A stretch of 6,805 nt of DNA, taken from contig CAINGG010000529.1 of the NCBI GenBank assembly GCA_903848435.1, positions 1 through 6,805 of the forward strand. The letters run 5' to 3'. Numbering within the stretch: the first letter of the stretch is position 1; each line of letters begins with the position of its first letter. The notes below the pieces were generated by a model. The model was given only the letters and a program-made list of their open reading frames with translations. It was not told where the DNA came from and made no database searches. The position numbers and the translations under genes were made by a program. This DNA comes from an uncultured Actinomycetes bacterium (lineage in GTDB: Bacteria; Actinomycetota; Actinomycetes; S36-B12). Below are positions 1 to 5,845 of this stretch, piece by piece.

Positions 1-443
1 AGCCAGGCGACGGCATACTCCGCGACCAGCCCCAACCGGGAAAAGGCCGAGATGAAGCGCGCCTGCGGGGAAGCGAAGCACACGTCTCCGGTCAGCGCCA
101 TCACGAAGCCGAGGCCCGCGGCGGCTCCGTTGACCGCCATGACCACCGGTATCGAGACGGCCAATGCGCATGTGGGCAGCGCCTCGAATGGCTGGTCGGC
201 GGTGAACGACTCGAGTGCCTCCGGGCCCTGCGCGAGGACCGACAGGTCAGCCCCGGAGCAGAACCCGCGACCGGCACCCGTCACCACGGCGACGCGCACC
301 GCGGGATCGGCCTCGGCGGTCCGAAGAGCCTCGGCGTAGGCCAGGCCCATGTCGGCGGTGACGGCATTGAGCCGATCGGGCCGATTGAGCGTGATGACGG
401 CCACGCCATCACGTGCGGCGTACAGAACGGGGGCGTCGCTCAT
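1..443 (-). CDS. Enoyl-CoA hydratase/isomerase (crotonase family), C-terminus off the window
   Basis: The N-terminal 147 residues are visible; the gene runs off the left edge. Crotonase signatures are clear: ITLNRPDRLNAV (residues 17-28), the first oxyanion-hole segment GAGRGFCSGADL (56-67) and the second, NGAAAGLGFVMAL (105-117). The two glutamates used by classical hydratases appear replaced (by Val115 and Phe134 in my hand alignment), while Glu142 in LGLVAE falls where PaaG-type isomerases carry their catalytic Asp in LGLIPD. An isomerase or another crotonase reaction is therefore at least as likely as hydration. The start is ATG at 443-441, which overlaps the stop of the upstream dehydrogenase gene as ATGA, with an AGGAGG ribosome-binding site at 458-453. 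It is the third gene of the minus-strand operon and probably translationally coupled. The family is certain; the exact acyl-CoA substrate cannot be told. Confidence 0.93.
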   Translation of the reverse strand, partial: MSDAPVLYAARDGVAVITLNRPDRLNAVTADMGLAYAEALRTAEADPAVRVAVVTGAGRGFCSGADLSVLAQGPEALESFTADQPFEALPTCALAVSIPVVMAVNGAAAGLGFVMALTGDVCFASPQARFISAFSRLGLVAEYAVAW

Positions 444-1408
444 GCCTGTCGGCCTCCTGTGTCGAGGATGGCGTCCATGGCCTCGGCGACGACGATCGAC
501 CACTGGGGGTCGGGTAGCCAGGCATCCTGGCCTAGGACGGCGCGACTGACGTTCTCGACCATGAGTCGGTAGGGGTCGACCGGCGGGAAGTGCTCGATGC
601 GCTCGCCATCGCGATCGAGTACGCGCAGGGCGCTGGGCTGCAGCCAGGAGACGAAGGCGTCATTGCCGGTCATCTCGATCTGCCCGTGTTCGCCCTCGAG
701 CACCAGGGCCTGGTGAGCAGGTTCGCGGAAGGAGCCGCGCACGTAGGTGGGCACGCCGCCCATGGTCAGGTGCGCGCCGGCGGTGAGGTCGACCCCGGTG
801 TCGGACATGAGGATCTCGACGTCCTGCACCGACTGGAAGGGCCCACCGGTGGCCCACGCAGCGCCGGTCAGCGGGTAGCAGCCCACGTCGAGCAGCGCAC
901 CGCCACCGAGGGCGGGGTCGAGGCGGTAGTTCCCGTCGTCGACGCCCTCGAAGACGAAGACACTGGAGTACGCCCGCAGCGCACCGATGGTGTCGGAGGC
1001 GAGTAGTGCCGCCGCGCGTGCCGTGCGCGGGTGCCACAGGTTCCAGGTGGCCTCCACCAGCAGGCCCCCGGTGCGCTCGGCGACCGCCCGCATCTGCTTG
1101 GCCTCGACGGCGTTGCACCCGAGTGGCTTTTCGCACAGCACGGCCTTGCCCGCCTCCAGTGCGGCGGTGGCCCACGGCAGGTGACCGTCGTTGGACAAGG
1201 CGATGTAGACGGCATCGACGTCGGGATCATCGATCACCGCGGCATAGTCGTCGTAGGCGGAGCCAGCCGGGTGCAGCGCCTGCGCGCGATTGATGTCGCG
1301 TGCGGCGACGGCAGTCAGCGTGGAGGCATCAGCGGAGTGGATGGCCGGGGCGATGGCGCGACGTGCGATCCAGCCCGCTCCGAGTAGCCCCCAGCGCACT
1401 CGTGTCAT
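440..1408 (-). CDS. Gfo/Idh/MocA family NAD(P)-dependent dehydrogenase
   Basis: This 322-residue protein has the usual length for the family. An N-terminal Rossmann fold opens with GLLGAGWIAR (residues 7-16). The family hallmark EKP (93-95) supplies the presumed catalytic Lys94. The C-terminal alpha/beta domain carries EATWNLWHP (119-127) and NYRLDPALGGGALLDVGCYPL (160-180), with Asp174 and Tyr178 near the active site. The GGGALLDVGCY form and the W..HP segment resemble dimeric dihydrodiol dehydrogenases and xylose dehydrogenases more than inositol dehydrogenases, so a sugar or cyclic diol is a plausible substrate; this is inference. The frame stays open upstream to about 1735, but the Rossmann strand begins right after ATG 1408-1406. 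That ATG overlaps the preceding gene's stop as ATGA and has an AGGTG motif eight bases upstream. It is the second gene of the operon. Confidence 0.93.
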   Translation of the reverse strand: MTRVRWGLLGAGWIARRAIAPAIHSADASTLTAVAARDINRAQALHPAGSAYDDYAAVIDDPDVDAVYIALSNDGHLPWATAALEAGKAVLCEKPLGCNAVEAKQMRAVAERTGGLLVEATWNLWHPRTARAAALLASDTIGALRAYSSVFVFEGVDDGNYRLDPALGGGALLDVGCYPLTGAAWATGGPFQSVQDVEILMSDTGVDLTAGAHLTMGGVPTYVRGSFREPAHQALVLEGEHGQIEMTGNDAFVSWLQPSALRVLDRDGERIEHFPPVDPYRLMVENVSRAVLGQDAWLPDPQWSIVVAEAMDAILDTGGRQA

Positions 1409-2811
1409 GCGGGCTTCACCTGTAGGCCGCCCAGGCGCGCGGACTCCTCGGCGGCCTCGAGCATGGCGACAACCCTGCGCGACTGCTCGCCGCGGACGCG
1501 TGGAGCGAAGCCATAGCGCAGCCTCAGCGCGAGGTCGGCGTGGAAGGGGTGCGGCTCTTGGGGCCTGGGCGACAGCGTGGTGACGTCGCCTGCGGCGGAA
1601 TGTCGGCGTACGACGGGAGGTGAGTCCGCGGCGGCCAGGACGTCTTCCTCCAGGGTCCCGATCGTGCTGCGCGAGACAACCGAGAGTTCGCGCCAGTCGC
1701 CGGTCAGGGCGCCCGTCGTGCCAAGGACGTACCACCGGGGCTTCAGCGCCGCTGCCAGGTCGGAATAGATGAACGTCGCCTCGCGGCCACCGTCGAAGTG
1801 CAAGGTCATGCGCGCGTGATCGGCGTTGGTCACGTCATGCCACACGCGCTTGTGGTTGACCGCGGTGACGTAGTCGACCTCTCCGTCGAAGAGATCGAGA
1901 ACCTGGTCGACGACGTGCGAGCCCCAGTCGAAGAGCGCGCCGCCGGAGACATCGGCGTCCGAGTGCCAGTAGTTGCACGGGTGGCCGTAGCCGCCGACGA
2001 ATGCCTCCGCGTGGAAGATCTCGCCGATCTGACCGGAACGAACGCAGGCGGCGATCAGTCGGTAGTCGGGATCGAAGCGCCGATTCTGGTAGACGGCGGC
2101 CAGGAGTCCGCGATCAGCGGCTGTCGCCAGGATGGCGTCGCATTCCCGGGTGGTCAGCGCCATCGGCTTCTCGACGATGACGTGCTTGCCACGAGATAGC
2201 GCCTCGATGGCCCAGTGCGCGTGGCTATCGGGTGGTGTCGACACGATGACGATGTCGACGGCCGGGTCGTCCAGCATGGATACCGCGTCCTCATGCGCGT
2301 GGATACCCGGGGCCGCAGTGCGGGCCGCCTGGATGCGCTCTGGCTTGGGATCGCAGACACCGGCGAGGGAGAGCCCTGGTGTTGCGAGGACGGCGCGCGC
2401 ATGCTCGGCGCCGATCGCACCGAAGCCGAGGAGGCCAACCCCGAATTCGGCGTCAGTCACCTCGGGCTCGTGCGCAGCGACGGCTATCAGCTGGAGGAAG
2501 GCAGGGTCTGCCCACGCGGGTGACTCGTCGGATACGGCGACCGCGATGCGCCCGTCGTCGAGGCGCACGATGAGTCCGTGGTGGTCTGAGCCGTAGGCGA
2601 ACGTGGCCGCGGCGCCCTCGGCCGGAAGCCCGGGGATGGGAGACGCCTCGATGAGCAGATCACCGCGCGGCCATGTGGCCAGGCGGGCACGCACGCGCAC
2701 CTCGTGTCGGGGAAGTGGCCCTGCGGGCCCCGCCGTCCCGATGCCCATGACGATCCGCCCGGGCGCCAACGACACGCCCTCGGGCCAGATGAGGTCTCCG
2801 GGCTGCGGCAT
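1405..2811 (-). CDS. Gfo/Idh/MocA oxidoreductase with an unrecognised N-terminal domain
   Basis: This protein has 468 residues, about 120-140 more than a typical family member. Residues 1-120 form a beta-rich segment that I do not recognise, with APGRIVMGIG (16-25) and VRLDDGRIAVAVSDESPAW (82-100). The dehydrogenase proper starts near residue 123: Rossmann motif GVGLLGFGAIG (124-134), EKP with Lys215 (214-216), YQNRRFDPDY (241-250), and GGALFDWGSHVVD (290-302) with Asp295 and His299. YQNRR and the DWGSH form recall NADP-dependent scyllo-inositol dehydrogenase-like members (IolW/YvaA group), but the substrate is uncertain. ATG 2811-2809 is chosen because a TAGGGT -10 box ends exactly six bases before it and the frame is open throughout. 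It is the first gene of the operon with the next dehydrogenase and the crotonase. A later start near residue 120 would remove the extra domain, but I see no matching ribosome-binding site there. Confidence 0.88.
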   Translation of the reverse strand: MPQPGDLIWPEGVSLAPGRIVMGIGTAGPAGPLPRHEVRVRARLATWPRGDLLIEASPIPGLPAEGAAATFAYGSDHHGLIVRLDDGRIAVAVSDESPAWADPAFLQLIAVAAHEPEVTDAEFGVGLLGFGAIGAEHARAVLATPGLSLAGVCDPKPERIQAARTAAPGIHAHEDAVSMLDDPAVDIVIVSTPPDSHAHWAIEALSRGKHVIVEKPMALTTRECDAILATAADRGLLAAVYQNRRFDPDYRLIAACVRSGQIGEIFHAEAFVGGYGHPCNYWHSDADVSGGALFDWGSHVVDQVLDLFDGEVDYVTAVNHKRVWHDVTNADHARMTLHFDGGREATFIYSDLAAALKPRWYVLGTTGALTGDWRELSVVSRSTIGTLEEDVLAAADSPPVVRRHSAAGDVTTLSPRPQEPHPFHADLALRLRYGFAPRVRGEQSRRVVAMLEAAEESARLGGLQVKPA

Positions 2812-2823
2812 GGGGCAACCCTA
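2812..2823 (-). promoter_or_regulatory. Candidate leaderless promoter -10 for the dehydrogenase operon
   Basis: On the minus strand TAGGGT (2823-2818) is followed by six bases (TGCCCC) and then ATG at 2811. This fits an actinobacterial TAnnnT -10 box with transcription starting at the start codon. I see no convincing -35 element 16-18 bases further upstream. The AGGG inside the box could instead act as a weak ribosome-binding site. Confidence 0.5.
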
Positions 2824-2870
2824 GACGAGGGTGCATGAAGACGCGGAGGGCTCGGGACATTGCCCGGTCC

Positions 2871-2905
2871 TTGCCGCGACCTGCGGATCGCCGTAGCCTC
2901 CGAAC
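2871..2905 (+). promoter_or_regulatory. Candidate leaderless promoter for the small membrane protein-DsbB-MFS operon
   Basis: TTGCCG (2871-2876) is followed by a 17-base spacer and TAGCCT (2894-2899), a good -35/-10 pair. Six further bases (CCGAAC) lead to GTG at 2906. No purine-rich ribosome-binding site precedes that codon, which favours a leaderless transcript starting on the G of GTG. The divergent dehydrogenase operon shares this 94-base gap. Confidence 0.55.
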
Positions 2906-3058
2906 GTGATGCTCTCGATGTTCATCCTGTGGATCGTCGTCTTCGTCGGCATCTTCCGCCGCTGGCGGTGGACCCCCATCCTCGTTCTGGTCACCCTGGT
3001 GTGGACCGCGCTGCTCCTGCGGCTGCACATCACCAGCCCGATTCCGCTCGAGTTCTAG
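2906..3058 (+). CDS. Small two-helix membrane protein, unknown function
   Basis: This is a 50-residue ORF. The first hydrophobic stretch, FILWIVVFVGIF (residues 6-17), is followed by a basic turn RRWRW (18-22), a second hydrophobic stretch of about residues 24-40, and a short tail ending PIPLEF. The positive-inside rule suggests a hairpin with the basic turn in the cytoplasm and both ends outside. I do not recognise a family. GTG 2906 is preferred over ATG 2909 and ATG 2918 because the -10 box ends six bases before the GTG and there is no ribosome-binding site. The stop TAG (3056-3058) lies eight bases before the DsbB-like start, so the two are almost certainly co-transcribed and the product may be an accessory of that enzyme. 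It is real rather than chance because of its promoter, clean hairpin design and fit into the operon. Confidence 0.68.
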   Translation: MMLSMFILWIVVFVGIFRRWRWTPILVLVTLVWTALLLRLHITSPIPLEF

Positions 3059-3066
3059 GGGTCGGG

Positions 3067-3777
3067 ATGTCGAAGAGCAGCGAGACGCTCTCCAGTCGCT
3101 CGGCGTGGCTATCGCCGCAAAAGCAGTTGTTCTACGCGCGCCTCATCAACCTGGGCGCGCTCCTCGGCCTCCTGGTCGTGCTGGCGGGTTCGCTCCACCT
3201 GCAATTCGGGGTGGGGGAGCAGCCCTGCCCCCTCTGCCTCGTACAGCGCTCGGGCATGATCGGCCTGTCCATCGGCCCGATCATGAACCTGCTCTGGGGC
3301 ATTCGAGCGCGTCACTATGCCTTGAGCATTCTGGCCGCCTTCATCGGCGGCATGGGGAGCGTTCGACAGATCCTTCTGCACATCGAATACGGCGATCCGG
3401 GGTACGGCCCGGTTTACCTCGGGTTCCACCTCTACACGTGGGCGCTCATCACCAGCGTCATCGGCGCGATTGGATGTGCGCTGCTGCTTATGTGGGAGAC
3501 GCCGCTGCGCATGGATGATCGCGGCGTACTCGGTCATCGGGGATGGCTGCGTGCAGCAACGCTGTTCGTAGTCATCTGGGTCACCGTCGACCTCGTCATC
3601 ATCACCGTGTCGGTCCTGCCTGAATGCGGGCTGGGCATGTGCCCCGATGACCCGGCTGACATTGCCGGCCTGGGCGACATGGTCGGCTGGCTCGTGCTTC
3701 TCGGCATTGCCGTGCTCTCGGCCGTGATCGGTGTCGTTCTCGACCGGCGACTGCCTGAGAAGCCCGCGGAGGCGTGA
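3067..3777 (+). CDS. DsbB-family disulfide bond formation protein, six-helix variant
   Basis: This protein has 236 residues with about six membrane helices (near 25-45, 61-78, 84-104, 120-142, 161-182 and 206-226). The DsbB active-site motif CPLCLVQR (54-61) with Cys54/Cys57 follows helix 1, as in quinone-linked DsbB, which reoxidises a periplasmic or extracytoplasmic thiol oxidase. The second loop, YGDPGYGPVYLGFHLYTW (108-125), lacks the usual second Cys pair. Instead PECGLGMCP (185-193) places Cys187 and Cys192 between helices 5 and 6, in a third predicted outer loop. Positive charges at 80-83, 148-162 and the C-terminus support this topology. The start is ATG 3067: AGGGG (3057-3061), overlapping the upstream stop, lies five bases before it. 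The frame is open further upstream to about 2860, but that part overlaps the small gene and looks non-coding. The stop overlaps the MFS start. No DsbA-like partner is in view. Confidence 0.87.
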   Translation: MSKSSETLSSRSAWLSPQKQLFYARLINLGALLGLLVVLAGSLHLQFGVGEQPCPLCLVQRSGMIGLSIGPIMNLLWGIRARHYALSILAAFIGGMGSVRQILLHIEYGDPGYGPVYLGFHLYTWALITSVIGAIGCALLLMWETPLRMDDRGVLGHRGWLRAATLFVVIWVTVDLVIITVSVLPECGLGMCPDDPADIAGLGDMVGWLVLLGIAVLSAVIGVVLDRRLPEKPAEA

Positions 3778-5024
3778 CCCGGGTCGCGTCCACGTGGGGT
3801 GACGTTCGCGGCGTACTCCATGGGCCCTTCAAGATCCTGGCTGTCGGTCGTTTCCTGGACTCGCTCGGTAGCGGGCTCACCATGTCGTTGCTCGTGGTCT
3901 ACCTCGCGGAAGTCCGTGGCCTGCCGATCCTGACGGCCACGCTCGTGCTGTCGTGGATGGCGGTCATCGGCCTCGCGGCCACGCCGATCGCAGGCACCCT
4001 GACAGATCGGTTCGGACCACGACCGGTAATGCTCATCGCGGTGCTCGTCGAGGGCGTCGGCACCATGTTGATCGCCTTCGTGACCGATGCGGTCAGTGCC
4101 TTCGCGGTCGCCACCGTGATCGCCCTGGGGGCATCGGGCATCTGGGGGCCCATATCCACGCTCACCGCCCGCATCGTCGAGCCGGAGCAGCGGCCGACCG
4201 CGTTTGCGGTGTCGTTCATGCTCCTCAATCTGGGTCTCGGACTGGGCGGGCTCATCGCGGCGACGATCGTCGACATCTCACGGCCAGAGACCTTCATGCG
4301 CCTGTATTTCATCGATGCGATCACCTACCTCGCCCTGTGGGTGGCTGTGCTCCGGCTGCGCGGTCATGGCGGCCCAGTGGCACGGGAGGATGACGGTGAA
4401 GGATCGCCAGGGGGATGGGGGACCGTCCTACGCGATCGGCGAATCATGAGCGTGATCGCGGTGTCGCTTGTGCTCCTGACCTGCGGTTACGGCTCGATGG
4501 AAGCGGGCCTGTCCATTTACATCACCGCAGTGGCCGGTGAATCAGAGCGCATCATCGGCATCGTCTTCCTCGCGAACACCGTGACGATCGTCCTAGGTCA
4601 GTTGTTCGTGTTGGGCTGGCTGCGCGGTCGCTCTCGTGTGCGGATGATGGGACTGACGGCCGCACTGTGGGCGGTTGCGTGGATGCTCATCGTTCCTGCG
4701 CCGGCCGTCGGCCTGGTTGCTGGTGCGGCCTTGTTCATCGGCTTCGCGGTCGTCTTCGCGATCGGCGAGTCGGTGTGGAGTCCCACCGTCCCCGCACTCG
4801 TCAACAGCATCGCCCCTGATCACCTGCGCGGCCGCTACAACAGCGCCCAGTCGCTGACCTGGTCGCTGGGATCGATGATCGCGCCGCTGTCAGCCGGCCT
4901 GCTCATCGGCAGCGGGCGCGGGGTGCTGTGGGCGGCGTTGACGGCCGTGGGCTGCGCCGCCGCGGGCCTGGGTGCGCAGCGGTTGCGTCGCCAGCTCAGC
5001 CCCGCGGAGGACGGACGGGCCTAG
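3774..5024 (+). CDS. MFS transporter, probable drug/metabolite exporter
   Basis: This 416-residue protein is of normal size for a 12-helix major facilitator. Helix 1 carries RFLDSLGSG (26-34). Motif A, GTLTDRFGPRP (74-84), lies between helices 2 and 3 with Asp78 and Arg79. A hydrophilic loop of about residues 196-224 divides the N- and C-terminal halves. The segment after helix 10, PALVNSIAPDHLRGRYNSAQ (340-359), is typical of drug-type MFS proteins such as the MdtH-like group. The role is most likely proton-driven export; the substrate is unknown. The start is GTG 3774, overlapping the DsbB-like stop as GTGA. GGAGG (3768-3772) is only one base away, so initiation probably depends on coupling. 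The next in-frame ATG is codon 37, which would cut helix 1. The stop shares the palindrome CTAG with the convergent gene. Confidence 0.9.
   Translation: MTRVASTWGDVRGVLHGPFKILAVGRFLDSLGSGLTMSLLVVYLAEVRGLPILTATLVLSWMAVIGLAATPIAGTLTDRFGPRPVMLIAVLVEGVGTMLIAFVTDAVSAFAVATVIALGASGIWGPISTLTARIVEPEQRPTAFAVSFMLLNLGLGLGGLIAATIVDISRPETFMRLYFIDAITYLALWVAVLRLRGHGGPVAREDDGEGSPGGWGTVLRDRRIMSVIAVSLVLLTCGYGSMEAGLSIYITAVAGESERIIGIVFLANTVTIVLGQLFVLGWLRGRSRVRMMGLTAALWAVAWMLIVPAPAVGLVAGAALFIGFAVVFAIGESVWSPTVPALVNSIAPDHLRGRYNSAQSLTWSLGSMIAPLSAGLLIGSGRGVLWAALTAVGCAAAGLGAQRLRRQLSPAEDGRA
5021..5024. other. Shared CTAG: stop codons of two convergent genes
   Basis: The palindrome CTAG gives TAG to the plus-strand MFS gene (5022-5024) and TAG to the minus-strand eRF1-like gene (5023-5021). 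The two coding regions therefore overlap by four bases and leave no room for a terminator between them. Confidence 0.9.
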
Positions 5025-5488
5025 GCCTCGCCGCGGCGGCTGTCGCCGTGGTCGCGTAGCGGATCGATGCCCGCAATGTGCTGCCCCAGCCGCAGGAGCT
5101 GCTCGTCGGTGAGATCGTCGATGTCGGCACGCACGTCGCCCACGATCTTCGCCGCGATGTCTCGACGGTGGTGCTCCAGATACGTCACCAGGTGGTGGCT
5201 CGCATTGGCCTTGCCGGTGCCATGGCCCAGCAGGATGATCGAGTCGGCCGGCGCCAGCGCGCTGGCCAGAGTGCCCCAGTAAACGTCGCTGTCGTCAAGG
5301 TACTTGCCATCGACGTTGCCGTGATGGTGGTAGACGTTGTGGAAGCGCTTGCGAGGGTCCTCTGCGACCACGTGTTCCGGCTTGGAATGGTCGGGGGAGT
5401 CGAGGGCGTAGATGCGCGTGGAGTGGAAGTCCACGGCGGCGACCGCGGTGCGGCCCGCGAGGTCGATGGCGTCGGTGATGTCCTGCAT
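5021..5488 (-). CDS. Small eRF1-domain-like (baeRF / 'translational machinery protein') protein
   Basis: This 155-residue soluble protein has the order AVAAVDFHSTRIYALD (residues 15-30), a His-rich loop RFHNVYHHHG (48-57), a strand-glycine motif SIILLGHGTGKANASHHL (83-100), an amphipathic helix, then AAKIVGDVRADIDDLTDEQL (112-131). By memory this matches the architecture of short bacterial proteins labelled 'translational machinery protein', related to the RNase-H-like domain of eRF1/Pelota. In those the strand A-x-x-x-D-x-x-x-A-R-I-[FY], a His-rich linker and a G-P/H-G-x-x-K loop recur. There is no GGQ peptide-release loop, so it is not a full release factor; ribosome binding is inference. 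ATG 5488 is preferred: GAGG lies six bases upstream and the previous gene ends one base before. It is the second gene of a two-gene unit. Confidence 0.68.
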   Translation of the reverse strand: MQDITDAIDLAGRTAVAAVDFHSTRIYALDSPDHSKPEHVVAEDPRKRFHNVYHHHGNVDGKYLDDSDVYWGTLASALAPADSIILLGHGTGKANASHHLVTYLEHHRRDIAAKIVGDVRADIDDLTDEQLLRLGQHIAGIDPLRDHGDSRRGEA

Positions 5489-5489
5489 G

Positions 5490-5792
5490 TCAGACCTCGT
5501 CTCCTGCCGGCTTGGGGTCGAAGCCAGCGTTGCGCAGCATGCGGCGCAGGTCGACCGCCATCTGCGTGTCGATGTCCTTGTGGCGCGGCCGGTCGAAGAT
5601 CTCGGTCTCCGCCCCCAGCGTCACCTTGAACCGACCGTCGTGACGTTCCTCGACCTCGCCGACGTATTCGATGAGGGACAGCACGTCGTGCCAGCGGATG
5701 TTGTGGCTGGTCGGATGCGAGAAGATCGCCGTCAGCGTGTCCTGATGATGGTTGTTGAGGTGGAGCGGCTGATCGCCGTCTGCATGCGCCAT
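5490..5792 (-). CDS. Conserved hypothetical, possible HicA-like (dsRBD-type) fold
   Basis: This 100-residue soluble protein has the layout helix (DVLSLIEYVGEVEER, 36-50), beta hairpin (GRFKVTLGAETEIF, 53-66), a basic stretch RPRHKDID (68-75), then helix DLRRMLRNAGF (81-91). That helix-hairpin-helix order, with a final helix ending in AG[FI], resembles HicA-type toxins, which use a dsRBD-like fold to bind mRNA. The similarity is to the pattern, not proven homology, and the HicA catalytic His in a G-S-H motif is not seen. An N-terminal segment NNHHQDTLTAIFSHPTSHN (13-31) precedes the fold. I believe close relatives are widespread as conserved hypotheticals in actinobacteria and proteobacteria. 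ATG 5792 is used, with a purine-rich GAGAGGGTGGGGG just upstream. It is the first gene of the unit; the eRF1-like gene starts two bases after its stop. Confidence 0.75.
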   Translation of the reverse strand: MAHADGDQPLHLNNHHQDTLTAIFSHPTSHNIRWHDVLSLIEYVGEVEERHDGRFKVTLGAETEIFDRPRHKDIDTQMAVDLRRMLRNAGFDPKPAGDEV

Positions 5793-5804
5793 GCCCCCAC
5801 CCTC
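5793..5804 (-). promoter_or_regulatory. Possible -10 or ribosome-binding region of the two-gene minus-strand unit
   Basis: On the minus strand GAGGGT (5804-5799) lies six bases before ATG 5792. It keeps the A2/T6 of a TAnnnT box at the same spacing as the other starts here. The run is also purine-rich (GAGAGGGTGGGGG), so it could equally be a Shine-Dalgarno site. Confidence 0.3.
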
Positions 5805-5818
5805 TCAGACTCCGGATG

Positions 5819-5832
5819 CCGTGCGGGCACGG
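5819..5832. promoter_or_regulatory. Inverted repeat, candidate operator in the divergent gap
   Basis: CCGTGC-GG-GCACGG has perfect six-base arms with a two-base centre. Twenty-six bases separate it from the minus-strand start at 5792 and 25 from the plus-strand start at 5858, so it sits almost exactly midway in the 65-base gap. If both transcripts are leaderless it covers roughly -26 to -40 of each, the place expected for a repressor or activator site. No regulator gene is in view. Confidence 0.4.
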
Positions 5833-5845
5833 GGCGGTCACGGCC

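Noticed and set aside
590..1387. Long plus-strand open frames opposite the second dehydrogenase
   Set aside because: These are antisense shadows typical of GC-rich genes, with no recognisable motifs and with a certain gene on the other strand.
1409..1735. Upstream extension of the second dehydrogenase frame
   Set aside because: The frame is open but the translation is low-complexity Arg/Pro/Ala-rich and lies wholly over the well-supported first dehydrogenase gene. The Rossmann motif begins just after ATG 1408.
2853..2870. Imperfect inverted repeats in the first divergent gap (CGGG/CCCG and GGAC/GTCC)
   Set aside because: The arms are only four bases, two alternative pairings compete, and such matches are expected by chance in GC-rich DNA.
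2860..3066. N-terminal extension of the DsbB-like frame
   Set aside because: It would start inside the promoter gap and overlap the 50-residue membrane protein in another frame. Its translation lacks membrane or signal character, and a ribosome-binding site fits ATG 3067.
5185..5841. 218-codon minus-strand frame spanning both small genes
   Set aside because: The translation is rich in Arg, Pro, Ser and Thr with no motif. The two shorter genes in other frames have coherent folds, start signals and tight spacing.
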